NCBI RefSeq assembly: GCF_000255555.1
Contig: NZ_AGRW01000054.1
Coordinates: 124,001-188,000, forward strand
Length of the DNA stretch: 64,000 bases
Direction: 5' to 3'
Source: Treponema saccharophilum DSM 2985
GTDB taxonomy: Bacteria; Spirochaetota; Spirochaetia; Treponematales; Treponemataceae
The notes under the pieces were generated by a model. It was given only the letters and a program-made list of their open reading frames with translations. It was not told the DNA's origin and searched no databases. Position 1 is the stretch's first letter, and each line of letters starts with the position of its first letter. The translations under genes and the position numbers were made by a program. Positions 8,621 to 16,252 of this stretch are shown piece by piece.

Positions 8621-9553
8621 TTAAAATATATCAAAATCATCATTCTCTGAATCAAGCCTGTATGAGTTTGTGTCATCTGTTCGAAATTTCATATTCACAA
8701 CCGTTCCTGGAAAAGAATATTGTAAAATTTTAGAAGACACCGTTTCTCCAACTTCATAGAAACCATCGTCACTGACAATCTGGAATTTTCCTTTGTTCAT
8801 TTTTATGAAATCTGTCAATATAGCAAGACCTATGCCGCCTGGCGCATCTTGCTTGGTTGTATTTCCGTTTACAAGTGCCCAGCGGATTGCCTGTATTGAA
8901 TTTACAGGAAGCCCGAACTGTTCAACAATTTTTTTCTTAAATCCAATACCTGAATCCACAATGGTAAACTCTATTTCATTTTTGTTAGGAAAAAATTGAC
9001 CGCAGGTATAAATAAATTCCGTCCGACTGTGCATTTGCGCATTTACAAAAATTTCATATATTGACTCAAATATCTTTTGTTTAAGTCCTTCGCTCATATT
9101 GGGGAAATCTTGCTTTGAAAGTAATTCATTCATCACATAATCACCAAAATAGCGGGAATCCGAAGCTTTCAGTTTCAAGTATTTGATAGTCGTATGATTT
9201 GTATCGGGAAAAACTGGGTAGCCATAATTTGCTAAAAAAGTATTTTTCCGCAAAATTTCGATAATTTTAGAATTGTCAGACGTTATTGTAATGGAGTTTG
9301 TAGAAAGTTTATCTAAAATAGCACCAAGAACAGCACTCATATTAGCACCAAACCATTCGCACAACTGAACAGATATATGTTCAAAAAACATGTCTTTAGT
9401 CTGGTTATAAAATTGAGAAAACTGCTCATAGCTATAGGGAAACGCACCTATGTTTTTTAGACAAAAAGACTCCACTCTTACATTTTCGGCTTCCGGAAAA
9501 TGAATTTGAGTCAAAAAATGCGCCCATAACTTACCTTCCCTCAACGATGGCAA
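8621..9553 (-). CDS. GHKL (HATPase_c) ATP-binding protein
   Basis: The reading frame encodes about 310 residues. The C-terminal half holds a GHKL fold: N-box EIFVNAQMHS (167-176), G1 box VDSGIGF (199-205) and G2 box GGIGLAIL (239-246). There is no histidine-kinase dimerisation helix and no membrane segment, so it looks like an anti-sigma-type kinase or a stand-alone ATPase. The start is uncertain. The frame opens at TTG 9553, inside the tail of a methyltransferase remnant (9531-9690), and no ATG with a good ribosome site is present before residue 55. The true N-terminus may have been altered by the rearrangement that left the remnant. It is first in an operon with DUF4325 and PIN genes. Confidence 0.75.
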   Translation of the reverse strand: MPSLREGKLWAHFLTQIHFPEAENVRVESFCLKNIGAFPYSYEQFSQFYNQTKDMFFEHISVQLCEWFGANMSAVLGAILDKLSTNSITITSDNSKIIEILRKNTFLANYGYPVFPDTNHTTIKYLKLKASDSRYFGDYVMNELLSKQDFPNMSEGLKQKIFESIYEIFVNAQMHSRTEFIYTCGQFFPNKNEIEFTIVDSGIGFKKKIVEQFGLPVNSIQAIRWALVNGNTTKQDAPGGIGLAILTDFIKMNKGKFQIVSDDGFYEVGETVSSKILQYSFPGTVVNMKFRTDDTNSYRLDSENDDFDIF

Positions 9554-9690
9554 TTTCTTCAGGTGTTAGCCCATATAGCTTGTAGACAAGTTCATCTATT
9601 TTGTGTTCCATCTCGCTCGTGTTCGCCGAGCTGTCCGCCTTCTTCGCCGCGACTGTTAGAACCAATCTGTCAGTTTCAGATTTTGGATAA
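9531..9690 (-). pseudogene. Remnant tail of a third methyltransferase recognition cassette
   Basis: Read on the minus strand, the last 40 or so codons before TAA 9531 translate to VAAKKADSSANTSEMEHKID followed by ELVYKLYGLTPEEIAIVEGR. The same tail closes the active methyltransferase (ILAAKKA ... LVYQLYGLSEDEIKIVEGK) and the silent cassette. Nothing of the preceding recognition domain remains. An unrelated 21-codon frame starts at 9721 (MNENFKYRLHIIQN). The remnant touches the start of the GHKL gene. Confidence 0.7.
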
Positions 9691-9744
9691 TGTGGAGGCG
9701 ATATTTGAAATTTTCATTCATAATTTTACAATCTATAATGAAAT

Positions 9745-11373
9745 TTAAATAGTAAGATTAGGAATATAAGGTTTTATTGCTTTACGTATCTCTGCCTCTT
9801 TATCTTTTCTAAGCGCACGCAATACACGTTTCGGATAATCTTCTTTTATTTTCAAGCCAAAGAACTCTCCAACAATTTTATTTGCAATAGTTTTGAAATT
9901 AAACACTCGTAAAATTTCTTCAAGTGTACTAGCATTATCAAACAAATCTCTTTTTTCACTAACAACAGCTTCTAATTTTTCTAACGAATATTTTTCATCT
10001 ATATACTGCTTAATTTCATTTGCAGTATATTTTTTAGTTCCTATATCAAAAAGAGATAGTTGATGTTTTATTTCTTGATTCACAGAAGCGGCTATCTGAT
10101 TTTCTTTGTTAGAATTATATAGCGAAATTATTTTTTCTTTAGCACTTCGCGCACTTCCATCCTCAGCAAGCAAAACCGATTCCATAACATCGAGCAATTC
10201 TGGAACAACAAAAAGATTCTCCACCTCAGCAACATTTAGACAATATATACCATCTTGCTCTAATGCAGATATTTCTCTTTCAGGTCGATAATCCCTGTCG
10301 ATTACACCTTTTACATCGATTGAATTTAAATTTGCATATCCATTCTTCGACTTTACAAATCGTATTACATTTTGACAACTTCCACACGGAATAACATAAT
10401 AATCGTTGTAAAGTTCACGATATAATGCAGAATCATAACTATCTTTTGTACCTTCAACAAATAAAATTTTTTGACGACTTCCAATAATTTCATATAGTAA
10501 TTCAGTAGGAATATCAGAATAGTCGCTTGCTTTTATAAATTCATAATCCCATTTTTCTCCATCAAAAGCTTTTATCCATAGTACTTTATCTGCATTTCTA
10601 GTTAAAGCAAAATGCAAATCATGAGTGATATACATAAAAACACAATCGGGTCTTTCTTGTTCCAATCGAGTCCAGAGTTTATTAACAATAGCCTTATGAA
10701 TATGTAATTCTGGTTCATCTATGATTAGTAAACTATTTTCACGAACAACAAGAGCCTGACAAATCATATAAAGCATTACACGCTCACCGTCACTCATTTC
10801 TTTTCCGTGATATTTTTTTTCATTATAAATTACATGAACTCCATTACCTGATAAATCAATTTTTCTGTGTGGAAGGATTTCGTTCCAAATACTAGTTGCC
10901 CTTTCTACAACAGTAGTAATAAGTTCAGGTCTTGTTCTGTGTGCATCGACAGCTTTCCGATCCTCCTCATGAGCAATTTCTAATTGCAAGTTTTTTTTCG
11001 AAAAAAGAAGTGAGAGTGCCTTAGAATAATCATCTAGCAAATAAGTTGCAGGATGCCCTTGAAATCTAAAACCATTTTTAGGGACATATGAATCTGAGTT
11101 ACCATAAAACAGATTTCTTTCTGCGCTTTCATTGTCTAATATTGAAATACTATTAGAAATGGTCAATGATTTTTGAGCAGAGATTCTATGTACTAATAGT
11201 TTTTCGCTCTCAATTTGCGAATTATTGAACATAGAATCATTCATTTCTTCTATTCTTACGCTAAAGCGGGTTTTACCTGCACCATTTGCGCCAAGCAAGA
11301 CGACAGGTTTTCCATAATCAAAGAAAACATCTTCCCCATTGGGAAATTTTACAGTCATGCAATTTTGTTCCAT
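9745..11373 (-). CDS. AAA/ABC-type ATPase with DUF4435 (TOPRIM-like) domain
   Basis: This 542-residue protein starts with an ABC/SMC-like ATPase: Walker A GANGAGKT (28-35), signature-like MSDGERVMLY (193-202), and Walker B LLIIDEPELH (215-224) followed by a switch histidine in YITHD. From about residue 300 it has a DUF4435 domain with ILFVEGTKD, VKGVIDRDY and VENLF, the acidic pattern of OLD-type TOPRIM nucleases. Such proteins are common in defence islands, and some resemble OLD or Gabija GajA. Here it is alone, with no UvrD-like partner beside it. DNA cleavage or nucleotide-sensing activity is inference. It is codirectional with the VapC-like gene 64 bp upstream and lies within the invertible segment. 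Confidence 0.85.
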   Translation of the reverse strand: MEQNCMTVKFPNGEDVFFDYGKPVVLLGANGAGKTRFSVRIEEMNDSMFNNSQIESEKLLVHRISAQKSLTISNSISILDNESAERNLFYGNSDSYVPKNGFRFQGHPATYLLDDYSKALSLLFSKKNLQLEIAHEEDRKAVDAHRTRPELITTVVERATSIWNEILPHRKIDLSGNGVHVIYNEKKYHGKEMSDGERVMLYMICQALVVRENSLLIIDEPELHIHKAIVNKLWTRLEQERPDCVFMYITHDLHFALTRNADKVLWIKAFDGEKWDYEFIKASDYSDIPTELLYEIIGSRQKILFVEGTKDSYDSALYRELYNDYYVIPCGSCQNVIRFVKSKNGYANLNSIDVKGVIDRDYRPEREISALEQDGIYCLNVAEVENLFVVPELLDVMESVLLAEDGSARSAKEKIISLYNSNKENQIAASVNQEIKHQLSLFDIGTKKYTANEIKQYIDEKYSLEKLEAVVSEKRDLFDNASTLEEILRVFNFKTIANKIVGEFFGLKIKEDYPKRVLRALRKDKEAEIRKAIKPYIPNLTI

Positions 11374-11436
11374 AAGATATTCTATTCCCCTTTACTTCAT
11401 ATTTCTTGCATTTTTCTCTATAAATCCCACATCCAT

Positions 11437-11838
11437 TCATTTTGTCCAATCTTCTAGCTGAATATTAGGGATTCGTTCAAATTCTGCCGTATTGTGCGTA
11501 ACCAAAATTCCACTATTTGCGATTGCTGTTGCAGCAATGAGCATATCATTCCAACCTATGACTTGCCCAGATTTTGTCAGATACTGTCTAAGTTCTCCGT
11601 ACGATTCACAATAACGCTTTTCAAACGGAACTATCGTAAAATCCTTTATAAACTGTTCATAAAGAGCCTTGTTTCTTGAATAATAATTGCTGTGTGCCGC
11701 CCCGAACTCAAGTTCTGCCACAACTACTGAAGAAACAAAAATATCGGTTGTATAAGTTTCCTCAAAATGATGTTTCAAGCAAGGACTTTTATTTTTTATT
11801 GCGTCGATTATAACGTTCGTATCCAAAAAATATTTCAA
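11437..11838 (-). CDS. vapC: VapC-type PIN toxin
   Basis: This 133-residue PIN protein begins KYFLDTNVIIDAIKNK and contains ELEFGAAHS and IGWNDMLIAATAIANSG, ending with LVTHNTAEF. These give the acidic residues of VapC ribonucleases, which cut initiator tRNA or rRNA. I choose TTG 11838 as start. It overlaps the antitoxin stop (TTGA) and follows AGAGAGGA by 7 bases, so the pair is translationally coupled. An upstream in-frame TTG at 11871 lies inside the antitoxin and is less likely. Confidence 0.85.
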   Translation of the reverse strand: MKYFLDTNVIIDAIKNKSPCLKHHFEETYTTDIFVSSVVVAELEFGAAHSNYYSRNKALYEQFIKDFTIVPFEKRYCESYGELRQYLTKSGQVIGWNDMLIAATAIANSGILVTHNTAEFERIPNIQLEDWTK

Positions 11839-12107
11839 AACAGTTCGTCCTCTCTCAATTCTGCAACGCAATCTTTAGGCTCTTCAAACGAATCATCTGT
11901 GCAACTGCCAAATAAATCAAAAAAGCCTTTTGAATAGGAATCTTTCGGGGACGAAGCTTTTTTCTTCGTTGGCATTTGCGATACCAAAAAAGAAATAAAA
12001 TCATACGCTTCTTTCTGTTTTTCTGCATTAAGAGAAGCATACATACTCGCCATATTTTCAAATGATGAATATGTTTTTCTTGTTGTCATAAATGCTATAT
12101 CACTCAT
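11835..12107 (-). CDS. Antitoxin partner of the VapC-type toxin
   Basis: This 90-residue protein precedes the toxin and overlaps it by four bases. The central part (ASLNAEKQKEAYDFISFL) resembles DUF2281/VapB-like antitoxins that have a short helical motif. The acidic C-terminus (DDSFEEPKDCVAELREDELF) suits toxin neutralisation. GGAGG lies 6 bp before ATG 12107, and a TATAAT promoter is immediately upstream. The complex probably represses its own promoter. Confidence 0.75.
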   Translation of the reverse strand: MSDIAFMTTRKTYSSFENMASMYASLNAEKQKEAYDFISFLVSQMPTKKKASSPKDSYSKGFFDLFGSCTDDSFEEPKDCVAELREDELF

Positions 12108-12125
12108 GCCGAACCTCCCGTGTTC

Positions 12126-12153
12126 ATTATACTATAGGCACAGCCTGCTTTAA
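12126..12153 (-). promoter_or_regulatory. Promoter of the toxin-antitoxin pair
   Basis: On the minus strand TTAAAG (12148-12153) and TATAAT (12126-12131) are separated by 16 bp, 18 bp before the antitoxin start. The -35 region coincides with the end of the silent recognition cassette. Confidence 0.5.
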
Positions 12154-13301
12154 AGGGCACAATCTGTCTTCCCCTTCACAACCGCAATCTCTTCTGCCGT
12201 TAGCCCATAGAGCGCATAGACTTTCTCGTCTATCTCCCGCTCCATCTCAGCTGTGTCCGCCGTGCTGTCCGCTTTCTTTGCAGCGAGTATCTTGTCCACC
12301 AAGTCGATGATTGGCTTTTGCTGTTCTGCACTTGTGTTCGGAAGAGGAATAGAACCTATTTGATTTCCATTCAAATCAAAATAGTTTCCTTGAACTTTTG
12401 TTGTTTTGTAATAAAACTCAAACCAAAAATTCGTTAGTCGTGAATTCAAAATTCCCAATACGAATTTCAAATTAACTTTCTGAGTTGGAATTAGATAATA
12501 AATTCTATCAAGGCAGACAATATCTTTTTCCTTTATCATAGATTGCAGATATTCTACAGTGCGAGGCATAATAATCATTTCTTGACTGAATATATCAGCA
12601 AAATCTGTATTAATAGTTTTCAGCTCACCTTCAATAAAATATTTTCTGACATTTGTTGATTTTACTGCTCTGTATTTGTTCCCAGCAAAATCTACCTTTG
12701 TATTCGGCAACCCTCTGGCAATATCAAACAAAGATGAGATGTTCTCACTATGAGAATTAATCTTCTTTATCAAAGACCGAAGTTCCTGCGTTACATCAAC
12801 TATGAATTTAAAATCTGGGTCTGACAAAATATCAGCATAGTTTGTAAAAATCTTTTTAACACATTGGACATCTTCAATTTCAGAAAGATTTTGCAGTTTC
12901 TGATAAACAATTTCACTTCCTTTTATTTTCTGTACAAGGAGAATACAAGGATATGTCATTGCATTTTGAAAAACTGGAAGTTGAGAAATATCCAAAACAT
13001 ATTTTAAAGTATAGTTCTCTGCAAGTAATTTTCTACAACCAAAACCATAATCGGCATTAAAAAAACGAATCGGATTTATAAAGCATAGATGCCCTTTTTT
13101 ATTAAGAATATTCATTCCTTGCTCAATAAACAAAAGGTACATATCATATTGCTTAGTAGCACTTTTATATTGTCTGTCATAATACTTTTTATCGTTTTCA
13201 TTGATTGAAGTTCGTCTGATATACGGCGGGTTCCCAATCACAATGTCAAACCCGTTGCAGCCATTCGGTCGGTTTATTTCACCATCTTTAAGAAACGCCA
13301 C
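12150..13301 (-). pseudogene. Silent alternative recognition-domain cassette for the methyltransferase
   Basis: The frame of about 383 codons begins in the middle of a methyltransferase: RPNGCNGFDIVIGNPPYIRR parallels RPNDRNGFDIVIGNPPYVKK of the active gene. It runs through a different AT-rich TaqI-like specificity domain and ends with PIIDLVDKILAAKKADSTAD and LYGLTAEEIAVVKGK. It lacks motif I and the N-terminal domain, so it cannot work alone. Its ATG at 13301 has no ribosome site and lies inside the recombinase gene in another frame. Inversion between the 54-bp repeats would place it in frame behind the constant part of the active enzyme. Confidence 0.88.
13221..13274. repeat. Right inverted repeat of the putative invertible segment
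   Basis: It is the reverse-complement partner of 6296-6349, 50 of 54 positions matching, with a perfect 28-bp core at 13231-13258. It begins exactly at the stop codon of the recombinase gene, which places a likely recombination site next to its own enzyme. Confidence 0.8.
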
Positions 13302-13867
13302 AATGTCGTTCTATCAATATTTAATTTTCGTGCAATTTCAGTTTTGGGAATTCCCAGAATCAAAAATTCTTGGATAATATCCTCATAGCAAGTGAGTTTC
13401 TTGTTTTTGTTGTGACTTCCTTTTATTCGCCCTATGTGGATTCCTTGAGCCTTTCGCAAAGCCAACGCTTCCTTTGTTCGCTGGCTAATCAGATTTCGCT
13501 CAATTTCTGCACTAAGTCCGAATGCAAACGCTAAAACCTTGCTCTGTATATCATCTCCGAGCCTGTAATTGTCTTTTATAGTCCAGACTTTACATTCTTT
13601 ATTCATACAGATATGCAGAATTTCCATAATCATAAATAGATTCCTTCCAAGCCGTGAAAGTTCTGCACAGATAATTAAGTCATCCTTTTGTACTTTATTC
13701 AAAAGCTCTCCGAGTTTTCGCTTATCATAATTTTTAGTTCCACTAATGGTCTCTTCAATCCAGTCATCAATATTAATGTTCTCGTTTTTGCAGAATTTGT
13801 TGATTTCAAACCGCTGATTTTCGACCGTTTGCTTGTCGCTTGAAACCCTGATATAGCCGTATGTCAT
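13274..13867 (-). CDS. Serine recombinase (Hin/Pin invertase family)
   Basis: This 197-residue protein begins MTYGYIRVSSDKQTVENQRF. The catalytic serine is the first S of VSSDKQ (Ser9). AELSRLGRN supplies the conserved arginines and the long E helix follows. The C-terminus carries a Hin-type helix-turn-helix (TEIARKLNIDRTTLWRFLK). ATG 13867 has GGAG six bases upstream and is preferred over ATG 13879. This enzyme class catalyses DNA inversion at short inverted sites. The gene ends precisely at the right 54-bp repeat, so its substrate is most likely the methyltransferase recognition-domain switch. A separate Fis-dependent enhancer was not identified. Confidence 0.88.
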   Translation of the reverse strand: MTYGYIRVSSDKQTVENQRFEINKFCKNENINIDDWIEETISGTKNYDKRKLGELLNKVQKDDLIICAELSRLGRNLFMIMEILHICMNKECKVWTIKDNYRLGDDIQSKVLAFAFGLSAEIERNLISQRTKEALALRKAQGIHIGRIKGSHNKNKKLTCYEDIIQEFLILGIPKTEIARKLNIDRTTLWRFLKMVK

Positions 13868-13993
13868 AATAGTCTCCATAAAAAATACTTAAAATTCGTG
13901 ATATAATACAACTTTGAGAGAAGCTAATGATGCTTTTTTTATTCGCCACCAAAAATTGTGCCAGATAAAGACTATGCTAGCGAGGTAAGAGAA

Positions 13994-15886
13994 ATGATAG
14001 ATTGGTCTTTTTTTATTTCTGAAAATCCTTCAGAGGAATTAATTTACTTTACAGATTGCTGGGAGTATTTTTGTTCAAAATTATCAAATCCAACTATTTA
14101 TGATACATTAACTTCTCCTCATTTTCTTATAAATGAAATAATTATAGAGTTTAGTATAAATGAGAAAGATAATTCTAAACATTTGAACTATTTTAAAGAA
14201 TCTGCAAATACACATAAATCTTTTTATTTTTTATTCACGGCGGAGTTGCAGGCTTTATGGAATATGCTTGTAAATGAACTCAAAAATCCAAATAAAGATG
14301 TTCTATTAAAAATCGCATATGAAATCAAAGAAAAATTTATGCAAGATGAATTCGTATCTTATTTGGAAGGAAAAACAAAACAGGTTATTTTTGATAAGAA
14401 AGATAAAGAAAAAATAAAAAAAAGCGCAGCAGTTATTATTTTTGAATTTATATATAGGCAATTTGAAATAAAAACAATTTCAAATTTGTGTGATAAGATT
14501 TTCTCGTCCTATTCTGAAATTGATTATCCGAATGGTAAGCATTTAGTTACATCATATCCATACAAATCTGTTATAAAAAATCCAGAGGAACATAATAAAA
14601 TTCTAAAAGATGAGATGGAAAACCTAACTTTTGATGATAGACTTTCTCGGCTTTTTGAAATATTAACACAAAAAGAAAAATATCAATATGTTGTTTTTTA
14701 TGTTAGTGGGTTACACCTTTCGCAAGAAGAAACCTTCGATGATGTAACATTTTATAATCCGCTTGTATCTAAAAAACTCAAAGGTTTTACTTCAAATGAA
14801 GAATGCTTTCATAATGCAAATTATGAAATAGGTTCAAATGTACTTGTGAAAGTATTTTGTAAGGATACCTTATTTGGAGTTAATATTGCAAAAAAACAGG
14901 TTTCCGAAATTTGTGATTACTTAAAACTTTTATACAGAACAGAGGCTGATTATAAAATTTTTTCCGATGAATATTTTATTTGTGATGAATCAATGAACAT
15001 TGTTTCTCATTCTGGGTCAAATGATACAAAATCTCTTTATGATTTAAGTATAGATAGAATACGAAATAATAGCCAAAAAGACGTTTCGGTTATCTATAAA
15101 AACTTATTTGATAATATTTCAGGCTCAGACAATAAGGCAATAAAAGATGCATTGCACTTTTATAGAAAAGGAATTGAGTCTGATAATCAGGAAGAAAAAC
15201 TATTAAACCTTTGGATTAGTTTAGAAAATGTTTTTTCTGGAGTCTCTATAAAAATTTCTAAGGAAAATGAAGACAAAACAAAATTCTCAAAAATTTCTGA
15301 TTGTTTGAAACATTATCTTATTTTTCGCTATTTTTATTCATGTGGCTGGAGTATATACGATAGTTTTCAGCATTATTTTACATCAGTAAATGTTGTTAAT
15401 TCGAGAAGAGTTTCCCGAATTTTGTTATCAGCAGAAGATTCAAAAGAAATAAATATTGTAACATCTTCAAAAAATGGGTTTTCATTGTTTGATTTCATCA
15501 ATCTTTTGAATAAATTTGGAAAATGTACTGACAATTGTATCTTTAATGAAGAACTAAATAAAACTATTGAGTTTTACAAAAGCAATAAAACTTTCACAAA
15601 TGCAATAAATGCGATTGAGCCTACAATAAAAAATGAATTACTTATGATATATCGTCAAAGAAATCAGATAGTTCATAAGGCTTCGTACGATACAACATTA
15701 CTTAATTTTTATATTTCAAAATTACAATTTGTTACTACAGTATTTCTTAGAGATTTGATTGCGAATATGCCAAACGAAAAATCTATTAATAATTTTATAC
15801 TTAATCAGTATATAAAAGTTGAAAAAATTAGGAATATCATAAAAAACAATTCTGTGGCATCTCCAGAAGAGATTCTGAATAAATAG
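13994..15886 (+). CDS. HEPN-domain protein, possible abortive-infection RNase
   Basis: The gene encodes about 630 residues from ATG 13994, which has GAGG 8 bases upstream. A GTG frame from 13958 is possible. The strongly AT-rich codon use differs from core genes and suggests transfer. The final 200 residues fit an ApeA-like HEPN domain: LLNLWISLENVF is typical of its first helix, and near residue 555 RQRNQIVH supplies the Rx4-6H RNase motif. The N-terminal part has no recognisable motif. A TATAAT lies near 13902 in the space between it and the divergent recombinase. HEPN proteins of this type act in phage defence by cutting RNA, but function here is inference. Confidence 0.65.
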   Translation: MIDWSFFISENPSEELIYFTDCWEYFCSKLSNPTIYDTLTSPHFLINEIIIEFSINEKDNSKHLNYFKESANTHKSFYFLFTAELQALWNMLVNELKNPNKDVLLKIAYEIKEKFMQDEFVSYLEGKTKQVIFDKKDKEKIKKSAAVIIFEFIYRQFEIKTISNLCDKIFSSYSEIDYPNGKHLVTSYPYKSVIKNPEEHNKILKDEMENLTFDDRLSRLFEILTQKEKYQYVVFYVSGLHLSQEETFDDVTFYNPLVSKKLKGFTSNEECFHNANYEIGSNVLVKVFCKDTLFGVNIAKKQVSEICDYLKLLYRTEADYKIFSDEYFICDESMNIVSHSGSNDTKSLYDLSIDRIRNNSQKDVSVIYKNLFDNISGSDNKAIKDALHFYRKGIESDNQEEKLLNLWISLENVFSGVSIKISKENEDKTKFSKISDCLKHYLIFRYFYSCGWSIYDSFQHYFTSVNVVNSRRVSRILLSAEDSKEINIVTSSKNGFSLFDFINLLNKFGKCTDNCIFNEELNKTIEFYKSNKTFTNAINAIEPTIKNELLMIYRQRNQIVHKASYDTTLLNFYISKLQFVTTVFLRDLIANMPNEKSINNFILNQYIKVEKIRNIIKNNSVASPEEILNK

Positions 15887-15899
15887 GGAGTGAAGTCTT

Positions 15900-16091
15900 A
15901 TGACCGACTTATACAAATATATATCAAACAAATGCTTAGAAACAGCATCTGCTGAACTTGTGAAGCAAGCTATTTTAGAAGATATGACTTTATCGCCTGT
16001 GCAAAAGCAGAATTGGATTTCTCTAATAAATACAATGTCTGCAGCAAAGAATATGGCTGATATATGCAAAATTCTTTCTGGAAGAATGTGA
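15900..16091 (+). CDS. Small helical protein of unknown function
   Basis: This 63-residue protein starts 13 bp after the HEPN-domain gene with GGAGTGAAG before its ATG, so it is co-transcribed. It is predicted to be helical, with no membrane segment or recognised domain. A small gene directly after a HEPN gene could be a regulator or antitoxin, but nothing in the sequence proves it. The next 160 bp hold only a 13-codon frame (MSNQKTLQIRYSD at 16112) and no gene. Confidence 0.6.
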   Translation: MTDLYKYISNKCLETASAELVKQAILEDMTLSPVQKQNWISLINTMSAAKNMADICKILSGRM

Positions 16092-16252
16092 TAGAATAAA
16101 GAGGTAATAAAATGTCGAACCAAAAAACTTTACAAATCCGATATAGCGATTGACCCGAAATACAGTTCAGCATGACACTTTTTGCTCAGCGTGACGGAAA
16201 AAATTATTTACATTCTATGTAAAAAAATGTGAATAAATGAGATGATTAATCT

